In this document: positions 1 to 5,250 of the stretch, piece by piece
How positions within the stretch are numbered: position 1 is the stretch's first letter
Layout of the letters: every line of letters begins with the position of its first letter
From: an uncultured bacterium
GTDB taxonomy: Bacteria; Bacillota; Clostridia; Lachnospirales; Lachnospiraceae
DNA: 5,610 bases
Assembly: GCA_905214955.1 (NCBI GenBank)
Contig: CAJMON010000107.1
Coordinates: forward strand, 1-5,610
Direction: 5' to 3'
The notes under the pieces: generated by a model
What the model was told of the DNA's origin: nothing
Databases searched by the model: none
Seen by the model: the letters and a program-made list of their open reading frames with translations, nothing else
Position numbers and translations under genes: made by a program

Positions 1-77
1 TACGCCACACCGACGAAATGCGTAGCATTTTGGAGGTTGACTCTGAACAGTTACTATATTTCAAAAATTCTGAAGAA

Positions 78-84
78 AGAAGGG
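78..84 (+). promoter_or_regulatory. Ribosome binding site that favours the TTG start of the MATE gene
   Basis: AGAAGGG sits 5 bases before the TTG at 90. By contrast the ATG at 18 has no Shine-Dalgarno-like sequence in the 17 bases available before it. This is the main reason for choosing the non-ATG start. Confidence 0.6.
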
Positions 85-89
85 ATCCT

Positions 90-1460
90 TTGTCAAACAC
101 AGCTTCTGCATCTGTTTCTGAAAATCCACTGGGCAGTGCTCCTGTGGGCAAACTCATTGCCAAATTTGCCATTCCTGCCATCATCAGTATGCTGGTCAGC
201 GCCCTCTACAACATCGTTGACCAGATTTTTATCGGCCAGGGCGTTGGAATGCTGGGAAATGCTGCCACCAACGTTGCTTTCCCCATCACCATTCTTTCCA
301 CTGCAACCGCACTTCTTCTCGGCATCGGAAGTGCTTCCAATTATAACCTGGAAATGGGCGCCGGACAGGAAGACCGTGCCTTCCACATTGCTGGAAACGG
401 CCTGTCCATGCTGGTGATCTGCGGTGTCCTCATTTCCGCCATTGCACTGATTTTTCTAAATCCTCTTCTGCACCTGTTTGGCAGTACCGAAGACGTGCTT
501 CCCTACGCTGCAGACTACATGGGGATCACGGCTCTTGGCCTTCCCTTTTTTATCCTTACCACCGGAGGCAACCACCTGATCCGTGCAGATCGAAGTCCTG
601 CCTATTCTATGGTGTGTATGCTCACCGGTGCCATCATCAACACCATTTTAGACCCTCTGTTTATCTTCGGTTTCCACTGGGGGATCAAGGGCGGTGCCTG
701 GGCGACCGTCATCGGACAGATCGTCTCGGGTTTTCTGGTCATCTTATACTTTGCAAAGTTTCGGAAAATGCATCTAAAAAAAGAAATGTTCATTCCAAGA
801 CTTCACTGTTTAAAACCCATTGTCTCTCTTGGTATGGCTGCCTGCATCAACCAGATCGCCATTGCACTGGTGCAGATCGTCATGAACAATGTGCTCCGCC
901 ATTACGGCGCGGCATCTGCCTACGGAAGCGACATTCCCATTGCCTGTGCAGGCATTATTTCCAAAGTCAACGGCGTTTTCATGGCCATCTGCATTGGTAT
1001 TTCCCAGGGAAGCCAGCCTATCTGGGGATTTAACTACGGTGCCAGAAAGTATGACCGTGTGCGGGAAGCCTACCGTCTCTCCATCATACTGTGTACCGCC
1101 ATTGCCACCATCTTTTTCCTGTGCTTTCAGATCTTTCCTCACCAGATCGTCAGCATTTTCGGCGGCGGAAGTGACCTATATTTCCAGTTTGCAGAACGCT
1201 ATCTGAGGATCTTCATGTTTCTGACCTTCGCCAACGGCATCCAGCCTATGTCCTCCGGATTCTTTACTTCCATCGGAGAAGCACAGCTTGGTATCATCAT
1301 GTCCCTGACCAGACAGGTGTTTTTCCTTCTGCCTCTGATCGTCATTTTCCCACTGTTTCTGGGAATTGACGGTGTGATGTATGCAGGTCCCATCGCCGAT
1401 ACCGCAGCTTTTGTCCTGGCAGTAGTCTTTGCCCGCAGAGAACTGAGAAAAATGAAATAA
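90..1460 (+). CDS. MATE family multidrug/cation antiporter
   Basis: An integral membrane efflux transporter of the MATE family, which exchanges drugs or other organic cations for Na+ or H+. The preferred start is the TTG at 90, giving 456 residues, the usual family length. AGAAGGG at 78-84 lies 5 bases upstream, and the product then begins a few residues before the conserved ENPLG...GKL segment that opens many clostridial MATE proteins. An ATG at 18 in the same frame would add 24 polar residues that do not look like the family. Two MatE halves are visible: the first from about residue 20 with VDQIFIG at 43-49 and NTILDPLFIFG near 184-194, the second from about residue 240 with further hydrophobic helices, about 12 in all. 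It resembles MepA/NorM-type pumps. The usual RADGSP loop motif reads RADRSP (165-170). The reading frame is intact. No neighbour shares its transcript downstream because a strong terminator follows. Confidence 0.93.
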   Translation: MSNTASASVSENPLGSAPVGKLIAKFAIPAIISMLVSALYNIVDQIFIGQGVGMLGNAATNVAFPITILSTATALLLGIGSASNYNLEMGAGQEDRAFHIAGNGLSMLVICGVLISAIALIFLNPLLHLFGSTEDVLPYAADYMGITALGLPFFILTTGGNHLIRADRSPAYSMVCMLTGAIINTILDPLFIFGFHWGIKGGAWATVIGQIVSGFLVILYFAKFRKMHLKKEMFIPRLHCLKPIVSLGMAACINQIAIALVQIVMNNVLRHYGAASAYGSDIPIACAGIISKVNGVFMAICIGISQGSQPIWGFNYGARKYDRVREAYRLSIILCTAIATIFFLCFQIFPHQIVSIFGGGSDLYFQFAERYLRIFMFLTFANGIQPMSSGFFTSIGEAQLGIIMSLTRQVFFLLPLIVIFPLFLGIDGVMYAGPIADTAAFVLAVVFARRELRKMK

Positions 1461-1468
1461 ACGAATCG

Positions 1469-1508
1469 AAAAATCCGCAGATTCCAATTTCGGAGCCTGC
1501 GGATTTTT
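1469..1508 (+). terminator. Rho-independent terminator of the MATE gene
   Basis: A perfect 12-bp stem pairs 1469-1480 (AAAAATCCGCAG) with 1497-1508 (CTGCGGATTTTT). The loop can itself pair partly: TTCC at 1482-1485 with GGAG at 1492-1495, counting one G-T wobble. It begins 8 bases after the stop codon and ends in a T-run. Because the left arm begins with an A-run, it could also stop transcripts arriving on the - strand. Confidence 0.92.
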
Positions 1509-1514
1509 GTATGG

Positions 1515-1652
1515 TTATTGAATCATCTGGTCAATGGTTTTCATCATTATCTCAACACTCACCAGTTTAGCCGGATACCCGTTCATGCCGGCTGCATAGG
1601 ACTTTTCTCTGTCTTCCTCAGAGACATTTGCAGTCATCAAGTTCAAAAGAAT
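1515..1652 (-). pseudogene. C-terminal remnant of a response-regulator receiver (REC) domain
   Basis: The - strand encodes 45 residues ending in a TAA at 1515-1517. They include MTANVSEEDREKSYAAGMNG followed by YPAKLVS. This is the pattern of the last third of a receiver domain: the conserved Thr/Ser-Ala after strand 4 (usually LTAN), the ...AAGMNGYLAKP... loop with its conserved Lys, then a final helix (VEIMMKTIDQMI). Such tails end hybrid sensor kinases and response regulators in Clostridia. Here the proline after Lys is Leu. The frame closes upstream at a TGA (1653-1655) before any phospho-acceptor Asp region, so only about 40 residues of the fold survive. It faces the MATE terminator tail to tail. 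It is a relic, not a functional protein. Confidence 0.7.
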
Positions 1653-1760
1653 TCACTTTTCCAATATCCCCTATGCCTACAGCATTCCAAAATGAAGGTT
1701 TGGCAGCCTGATTTTCAAATTTCGCTTGAAGAACTTCTTACACCAATAGGAGTCTATTTC

Positions 1761-1923
1761 TTATTTATACTTTCTCAACGAAACCAGTTCCTGTTTTACT
1801 TTTTTTCTACTTAAGTACAGCAGCATTTCCTTTTCATCCTCAGTCAGTTCCAGAGTCCGGGTGTTTGACAGTTATAAAATAAATAATGTCCTTCAATTCC
1901 TCATAAACTACGACTTTTTGCTG
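1761..1923 (-). pseudogene. Frameshifted remnant of a small unrecognised protein
   Basis: Two overlapping - strand frames each read like protein. The upstream part (1843-1923) contains VVYEELKDIIYFI, and the downstream part (1761-1865) gives 34 residues starting NTRTLELTEDEKEMLLYLSR and ending with RKYK and a TAA at 1761-1763. The second frame has a stop just upstream of NTR and no start codon, so a one-base frameshift around 1865-1880 best explains the pair. Together they would form the charged, helical C-terminal 45-50 residues of a small protein. I do not recognise the family. No start codon or ribosome binding site is found for the upstream half; its frame is closed by a TGA at 1924-1926. 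Confidence 0.45.
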
Positions 1924-1996
1924 TCAAATATTTTGTTTCGCTTTATAGTATTTTTTTCACTTCTTTACTTTTGTAAAATTAGTAGTACTATAATTA

Positions 1997-2350
1997 TCAA
2001 GAACACATCAAGCCTGTTTCTTTGGAACTGATAGCAGGGGTGATTTCCTCTGCCCGGCGGCAGAACACCGCCACGCGCGTCCTGCCACCCTTGGTGCAGG
2101 TATAGAGCACAAGGTCATAGCTGCTGTTCAGGACAGTATCCACTGCATCCGGACCAAGCGTTTCCAGCTTCTCAACAAAATAAGTGTTTACAATGCCCTC
2201 CATGTCCGTAAAGATAACGGTATCGCCCTTGGACAGCTCCTTCAGCCGACCAAAATGGTTATCGTAGTTATGTGCCACGATCACCAAATCATCTGTACAG
2301 GATGAGCCGGACTGGCGGCAGGCTCTCGGCTTCCTGCCCGGCATACGCAT
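1997..2350 (-). pseudogene. Sortase catalytic fragment (class D-like), detached from its N-terminus
   Basis: This frame carries the catalytic half of a sortase, the transpeptidase that cleaves an LPXTG-like signal and joins surface proteins to peptidoglycan. Counting from the ATG at 2350, the active-site residues are visible: His27 in VIVAHNYD, Cys85 in LVLYTCT, and Arg92 in GGRTRVAVF. The first 10-12 residues (MRMPGRKPRA) are an out-of-frame reading of the upstream piece, not sortase. True homology begins near CRQSGSS, which in intact enzymes is preceded by another part of the beta-barrel and a linker. No membrane anchor or ribosome binding site serves this frame. I therefore call it the 3' part of a broken gene whose 5' part is at 2289-2441. 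The substrate was probably the LIQTG protein encoded just upstream. Confidence 0.85.
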
Positions 2351-2441
2351 CCTCGCGGCGGTTATGCATAAGCAGGAGCAGTGCGCACAGTATCAGCACT
2401 GCACCTGCTGCCACCATGGCAATGCCTGTCCTTTTAGCCAT
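2289..2441 (-). pseudogene. Sortase N-terminal membrane-anchor fragment, frameshifted
   Basis: An ATG at 2441 overlaps the stop of the preceding gene by one base (TAATG) and is preceded by AAAGAGGAAT, an arrangement expected for translational coupling. It starts a 50-residue product: MAKRTGIAMVAAGAVLILCA, a hydrophobic run through about residue 24, then MHNRREDAYAGQEAESL. This is the typical N-terminal signal-anchor of clostridial class D-like sortases. After EAESL the reading becomes PPVRLILYR and stops at 2289-2291. In the neighbouring frame the same bases read CRQSGSSCTDD, the entry to the catalytic core. An intact enzyme has several dozen residues between these landmarks, so the gene has lost an internal segment and its frame. 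The product would be a membrane peptide with no catalytic domain. Confidence 0.8.
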
Positions 2442-2953
2442 TATTCCTCTTTTTTTTTCGCCAATATTGCCCCACCGAGAATAACAAGGGCAAGTCCGGC
2501 GCCTCCCAGCACCCAGATCGGCCAGTTAAGCTGACCGGTCTGGATCAGGTTGCGGATGTTGGTGGTGATGCTGTTATCGGATTGGTTTGTGTTGTCATCA
2601 GGCCAGACCCTGCTGACGGAGCCCTGGCTCTCATTTTCATTATATGCTTCTACATTAAAAACCCAGTCCACTGCACGATTGGCAAACTTATTGTCCAGTT
2701 CAATGGATAGGCTCAGCTCCACCTTCAGCGTGGCAGTTTCGCCAGTACGAAATTTTCCCAGAAACTTATTGTCCTTCAAGCCATCCAACTGATCGGGAGA
2801 AGCGTCATAAATCAGCTCCGTGCCGTTCCAGACCTTCACGAAGACTTTGGAAAGAAACTCTGATGTGGAAGCGGCCGTCTCCGTTTTTACATCCCTGGGA
2901 CTTAGGGAATCTGCTTCTCCGTCATGGACTTCGGCTCTCATGTAAAGCTTCAC
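2441..2953 (-). CDS. LIQTG-type wall-anchored surface protein, probably truncated at the N-terminus
   Basis: A 170-residue frame from the GTG at 2953. The C-terminus is a complete sorting signal: LIQTG (136-140), a hydrophobic span (about 146-164) and the tail KKKEE. LIQTG is an LPXTG variant recognised by sortases, and a sortase gene follows immediately. Residues 1-105 are a beta-rich extracellular domain with SEFLSKVFVKVWNGTELIYD (31-50) and a segment ending in DWVFNVEAYN, a pattern I associate with TasA/camelysin-like or related surface proteins of gut Clostridia. There is no signal peptide, and the GTG lacks a convincing ribosome binding site. A strong ribosome binding site instead serves an ATG at 3036 in another frame, which stops at 2950. 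The gene has therefore probably lost or frameshifted its 5' end. An A9 run near its end lies just before the coupled sortase start. Confidence 0.7.
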   Translation of the reverse strand: MKLYMRAEVHDGEADSLSPRDVKTETAASTSEFLSKVFVKVWNGTELIYDASPDQLDGLKDNKFLGKFRTGETATLKVELSLSIELDNKFANRAVDWVFNVEAYNENESQGSVSRVWPDDNTNQSDNSITTNIRNLIQTGQLNWPIWVLGGAGLALVILGGAILAKKKEE

Positions 2954-3036
2954 AAATTCGCAGTCCGTAGGACTGCCGCCCTGTTCATTCCAGCTCCTGA
3001 TCTGCCGTCTTTTTCTGTTTGTGGACCCTGATACAT
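2950..3036 (-). CDS. 28-residue ORF at the damaged 5' end of the LIQTG protein gene
   Basis: An ATG at 3036 follows AAAGGGGG (3045-3052) with 8 bases between, the best translation start in this gene gap. It encodes MYQGPQTEKDGRSGAGMNRA and eight more residues, then stops at 2950-2952, overlapping the GTG of the LIQTG frame. It has no signal peptide and no recognisable motif. The likeliest reading is that it marks the original start of the downstream gene, now separated from the rest by a deletion or one-base frameshift; a single added base near 2955 would join ...TAN to ...VKLYM. It could also be a coupling leader peptide. I cannot tell these apart. Confidence 0.35.
   Translation of the reverse strand: MYQGPQTEKDGRSGAGMNRAAVLRTANL
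2960..2976. repeat. Perfect 7-bp hairpin in front of the GTG start
   Basis: GCAGTCC (2960-2966) and GGACTGC (2970-2976) form a perfect inverted repeat around a 3-base loop. It ends 6 bases from the GTG at 2953, inside the stretch where the two candidate frames of the LIQTG gene separate, so it may mark a rearrangement scar or affect initiation. Confidence 0.5.
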
Positions 3037-3044
3037 TACTGCCG

Positions 3045-3052
3045 CCCCCTTT
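3045..3052 (-). promoter_or_regulatory. Strong ribosome binding site downstream of the repeat-protein gene
   Basis: AAAGGGGG begins directly after the TAG (3053-3055) of the upstream gene and sits 8 bases before the ATG at 3036. It shows that a separate translation start existed here, even though the frame of the upstream gene stays open through the gap after its TAG. Confidence 0.6.
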
Positions 3053-4129
3053 CTAATTGTCAAAGGTAATCCTCTTGTATGCATTGCCACTTAGCCACTG
3101 GTGGCTGCTGCGATTGTCTGTGAAGCAGACCGTGCTGCTTTTTGAAGATTGCAGGGTAACACTCTGGGAATTACTGCCTGCTGTGTGCTGCCAGGCAATC
3201 ACATCCGTGACAGTGTAGGTACCGCTCTTCAATCCCTTGATGGTCACAGAACTGCTGCCGTTGATCACAATGCGCTTGCTGTATCCACCTGGGCCGGTCA
3301 CGTCAAAAAAGCTGCTTTGCCCCTCGTCCATGTTTTGCTTTGTGATGATCAGGTCAGCAGTATTACTCTCAAACTTGGCATAATAGGTTGCGTTCTCGTA
3401 GCCCATGACAGGGGCATCTGCTGTGCCATAGTTTTTGGTCTTTTCCGGGATCAGCTTGTTATCGCTGACCCAGCTTGCCTCAACAGGCCAGGTGCAGCCT
3501 TCATCCCTGTACCAGCCCACAAACCGGAAGCCCTCCGCGGCGGTGGGTACAGAGCCGATGGCCATATCACTGTCACCGTTAAAGTACAGATTATCATCGC
3601 TGATAAGGTACAGATCATCAGCACCGGAAGCTCCCAGGTTTTCATCTGCAAAACCAGTCTCAGTGCTGCTGACAGGCAGCCGCAGCAATTCCTTTTCATT
3701 ATCCAGGGTGCCGCAATTTTCCGGTCCGACTATCTGATACTTGATTTCTGCCTCTTCACCCTGCCAGGTCTGCTCCACATACAGTGGACAATCCTTTTGA
3801 TATTCTTCACCTTCGGCAGGACTGGGATTGCAGGTGCAGATCCTATCTTCCTCTGCCAGGACTCCCAGCGCTGGGTACAGCAGACTGGCTTCTGCGTAAA
3901 AGCCGCTCTCTCTATCACAAGTGAAGGCTGGCTCTTCCTCTGGCTCTTCCTCCGGCTCTTCCTCTGGCTTTTCTTCTGTGGGCACTTCCGGTGCAATGTA
4001 CGGCTGATTGGCTTCTGCGTAAAAGCCGCTCTCTCTATCACAAGTGAAGGCTGGCTCTTCTGCAAAGACAGCCCGTGTGTCTGGATGCACTATGCCAACC
4101 AGCAGCAGGATCACTTTTTTGTTCTTCAT
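3053..4129 (-). CDS. Secreted repeat-containing surface protein with SpaA-like C-terminal domain
   Basis: A 358-residue product from the ATG at 4129; a GTG at 4168 would add 13 residues ahead of the charged MKNKK that normally opens a signal peptide. Residues 1-23 look like a signal peptide ending AVFA, but the hydrophobic core is short and interrupted by HPDTR. The motif FTCDRESGFYAEA occurs twice (28-40, 69-81), separated by an acidic Glu-Pro spacer (about 52-67). A Cys-rich motif CTCNPSPAEGE...DCPLY follows (98-117). Residues about 126-253, with GFRFVGWYRDEGC and YYAKFE, resemble the bacterial repeat (InlB-like) fold. Residues about 258-338 (ADLIITKQ...GSSSVTIKGLKSGTYTVTD) resemble SpaA/Cna-B-like pilin domains. 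It lacks a sorting signal, so it is probably secreted or held by a partner. It heads the operon containing the LIQTG protein and sortase. Its role, probably adhesion, is inferred. Confidence 0.85.
   Translation of the reverse strand: MKNKKVILLLVGIVHPDTRAVFAEEPAFTCDRESGFYAEANQPYIAPEVPTEEKPEEEPEEEPEEEPAFTCDRESGFYAEASLLYPALGVLAEEDRICTCNPSPAEGEEYQKDCPLYVEQTWQGEEAEIKYQIVGPENCGTLDNEKELLRLPVSSTETGFADENLGASGADDLYLISDDNLYFNGDSDMAIGSVPTAAEGFRFVGWYRDEGCTWPVEASWVSDNKLIPEKTKNYGTADAPVMGYENATYYAKFESNTADLIITKQNMDEGQSSFFDVTGPGGYSKRIVINGSSSVTIKGLKSGTYTVTDVIAWQHTAGSNSQSVTLQSSKSSTVCFTDNRSSHQWLSGNAYKRITFDN
3886..4060 (-). repeat. Two identical 52-bp direct repeats flanking a Glu-Pro spacer
   Basis: Bases 3886-3937 and 4009-4060 are identical over 52 bp, 123 bp apart, and encode the doubled FTCDRESGFYAEA segment. 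Between them 3931-3978 holds a degenerate 12-bp repeat encoding EEEP units. The 123-bp offset equals 41 codons, so recombination between copies would delete or add one unit without breaking the frame. Confidence 0.9.
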
Positions 4130-4214
4130 ATGCTCAACGCAAGAATGACTATTTGAAAGAATATGCACAATAGGTTAAATAAACATCATTATTCAATGAG
4201 CTTTAACAAATTTA

Positions 4215-4243
4215 TTGCATCTTCTGCCCTGGCGTGGTATACT
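4215..4243 (+). promoter_or_regulatory. Sigma-A promoter for the LytTR-PAS gene
   Basis: TTGCAT (4215-4220), a 17-base spacer and TATACT (4238-4243), with a TG one base before the -10 as in extended -10 promoters. The predicted transcript starts near 4249-4251, inside the palindromic element, and runs through it to the gene at 4434, giving a leader of about 185 nt. No equally convincing promoter was found for the divergent - strand operon. Confidence 0.7.
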
Positions 4244-4244
4244 A

Positions 4245-4402
4245 GTACAGTAAAATTAAGTATCTGCTATATTGGCGCAGGATGATTTCTTCATATGCAA
4301 GGCGGAGGAATGAGGCGTAGCGGTGGCTGCGCTGATTGACGACAACGCAGCAGATGAAAAATCAGACAAGTCAATATGGCGGTTACTTAATATTCACTGT
4401 AC
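4245..4402 (+). repeat. 158-bp self-complementary element (MITE-like or structured leader RNA)
   Basis: The element begins GTACAGT and ends ACTGTAC and folds on itself along its whole length. The arms 4245-4274 and 4372-4402 form about 28 pairs with two mismatches and one bulge; 4283-4294 pairs with 4354-4364 (11 pairs, one bulge); and an apical stem GCGTAGC (4315-4321) with GCTGCGC (4326-4332) closes a GGTG loop. No clear target-site duplication flanks it and it encodes no protein. It could be a MITE-like palindrome inserted between divergent genes, or a structured 5' leader of the LytTR-PAS mRNA, since the promoter's -10 box ends one base before it. An SD-like GGAGGAATG at 4304-4312 lies near the apical stem. 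I recognise no named riboswitch class in it. Confidence 0.65.
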
Positions 4403-4420
4403 GAGACACATCAACTGAAA

Positions 4421-4426
4421 AAGGAG
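4421..4426 (+). promoter_or_regulatory. Ribosome binding site of the LytTR-PAS gene
   Basis: AAGGAG sits 7 bases before the ATG at 4434 and about 18 bases after the palindromic element ends, leaving it single-stranded in the simplest fold of the leader. Confidence 0.75.
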
Positions 4427-4433
4427 CCTCTTT

Positions 4434-5126
4434 ATGACCGACCTGAACACATACTTTCAAAAGCATAGCCTTTGTGCGGAGAACATTCTGTACATTTACC
4501 GCAAAGACCGAAAGACCGTCATTCAGCGCACGGACGGTGAGGAATTTGCACTGTTCGTACCGGTACATAGTGTTCTATCCATTTTGCCGGAGAGCGAGTT
4601 TTTGAGCATCAGCAAAGGGACGGTCGTATGCCGCAGCCACATTGTAAATATCAGCCATGACGGCATTTATACCATGTCGGATGGCCGCACTTTTCAAGGG
4701 CGCAAACGCGGCTTGAGCAGCCATCGCCGCCTGCGCACAGAAATAGGGCTGGCAGAAACGAAGCCCCGTCCCCTGAGTATGCTGGAAAAATGCAGCCTGC
4801 TGGACGATATGCCGCTGGCATTCTGCGTGATAGAGCTTGTCTTTAACAAGGACGGCCACGGCGTGGATTTCATTTTCCGCTATTGCAATGCGGAAATGGC
4901 GAATGTGGAAGGCGTTCCCGTGGAAGAAATGCTGAACCGCTCGTTCTACGAGGTCTTCCGCAATGGCGACAAAAAATGGCTTGTGGCGTATGCGGATGTA
5001 GCTCTGAACGGTACAAAGCACACCCTCCACGATTACAGTCCGGAGATAGACAAGTATCTTACCATCCATTGCTATCAGCCCCAACCCGGCTATTGCGCCT
5101 GCGTGCTGCAAGTAACGGATCGATAA
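4434..5126 (+). CDS. LytTR-PAS transcriptional regulator
   Basis: A 230-residue cytoplasmic regulator. Residues about 12-95 form a LytTR DNA-binding domain: ENILYIYRKDRKTVIQ..., then FLSISKGTVVCRSHIVNI and a final GIYTMSDGRTFQGRKR segment, the beta-rich fold that binds short direct repeats in promoters. Residues about 116-229 form a PAS-like domain (MPLAFCVIELVFN...FIFRYCNAEMANVEG...FYEVF...CVLQVTD), a probable ligand or partner sensor. LytTR proteins usually carry an N-terminal receiver domain; here none exists and the sensor follows the DNA-binding part, so it probably acts as a one-component regulator. AAGGAG supports the start. It is divergent from the surface-protein operon, 304 bp away, making that operon a plausible target, though no paired LytTR site is evident. 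The frame is intact. No downstream output domain (GGDEF, HD) follows. Confidence 0.88.
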   Translation: MTDLNTYFQKHSLCAENILYIYRKDRKTVIQRTDGEEFALFVPVHSVLSILPESEFLSISKGTVVCRSHIVNISHDGIYTMSDGRTFQGRKRGLSSHRRLRTEIGLAETKPRPLSMLEKCSLLDDMPLAFCVIELVFNKDGHGVDFIFRYCNAEMANVEGVPVEEMLNRSFYEVFRNGDKKWLVAYADVALNGTKHTLHDYSPEIDKYLTIHCYQPQPGYCACVLQVTDR

Positions 5127-5250
5127 ATCGAATAAGAAAAGAATAGATGTCCTTACGCCGCGCTGTCAATGCATTTCTTAGACGTGATTGGACTCAATTG
5201 CTTATTTAGGACAGGTTTTTTGGAAATTATGCGGAATAAGGAGTGATGCC

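Larger units (their letters stand above)
1509..1996. other. AT-rich region of decayed sequence without an intact gene
   Basis: About 490 bases separate the MATE terminator from the sortase remnant. Besides the two coding relics listed separately, a 39-codon open stretch on the - strand (1618-1737, containing FENQAAKPSFWNAVGIG) begins directly after a TAA and has no start codon. The + strand open frame 1518-1814 is antisense to the relics and has no ribosome binding site. The right part (about 1860-1996) is very AT-rich and holds an 8-bp inverted repeat, TTATAGTA at 1943-1950 and TACTATAA at 1986-1993. I see no intact gene here. Confidence 0.6.

Noticed and set aside
2..25. Possible 3' end of an upstream gene (PHRRNA then TAG)
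   Set aside because: Only 24 bases are visible and other frames are also open; nothing identifies a product.
37..60. TTGACT followed by TATATT as a promoter for the MATE gene
   Set aside because: The spacing between the boxes is only 12 bases, too short for a normal promoter.
1618..1737. 39-codon - strand frame that superficially resembles a short peptide precursor
   Set aside because: It starts directly after a stop, lacks any start codon or ribosome binding site, and has no modification genes nearby.
1518..1814. 98-codon + strand open frame after the MATE terminator
   Set aside because: It has no ribosome binding site, an unnatural composition, and is antisense to the receiver-domain and small-protein relics.
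3149..4156. 335-codon + strand open frame
   Set aside because: It is the antisense shadow of the repeat-containing surface protein, whose - strand reading has recognisable domains.
4130..4244. - strand promoter for the surface operon (TTGAAT, 18 bases, TATTGT)
   Set aside because: Both boxes are weak and several equal alternatives exist in this AT-rich stretch.
4245..4402. ACAGT motifs in the palindrome arms as a LytTR binding pair
   Set aside because: LytTR sites are close direct repeats; these are inverted and about 140 bp apart, better explained as arms of the palindrome.
5148..5220. TGTCCT and AGGACA before a T-run as a terminator of the regulator gene
   Set aside because: The arms are only 6 bp and separated by 54 bases, too far for a convincing intrinsic terminator.
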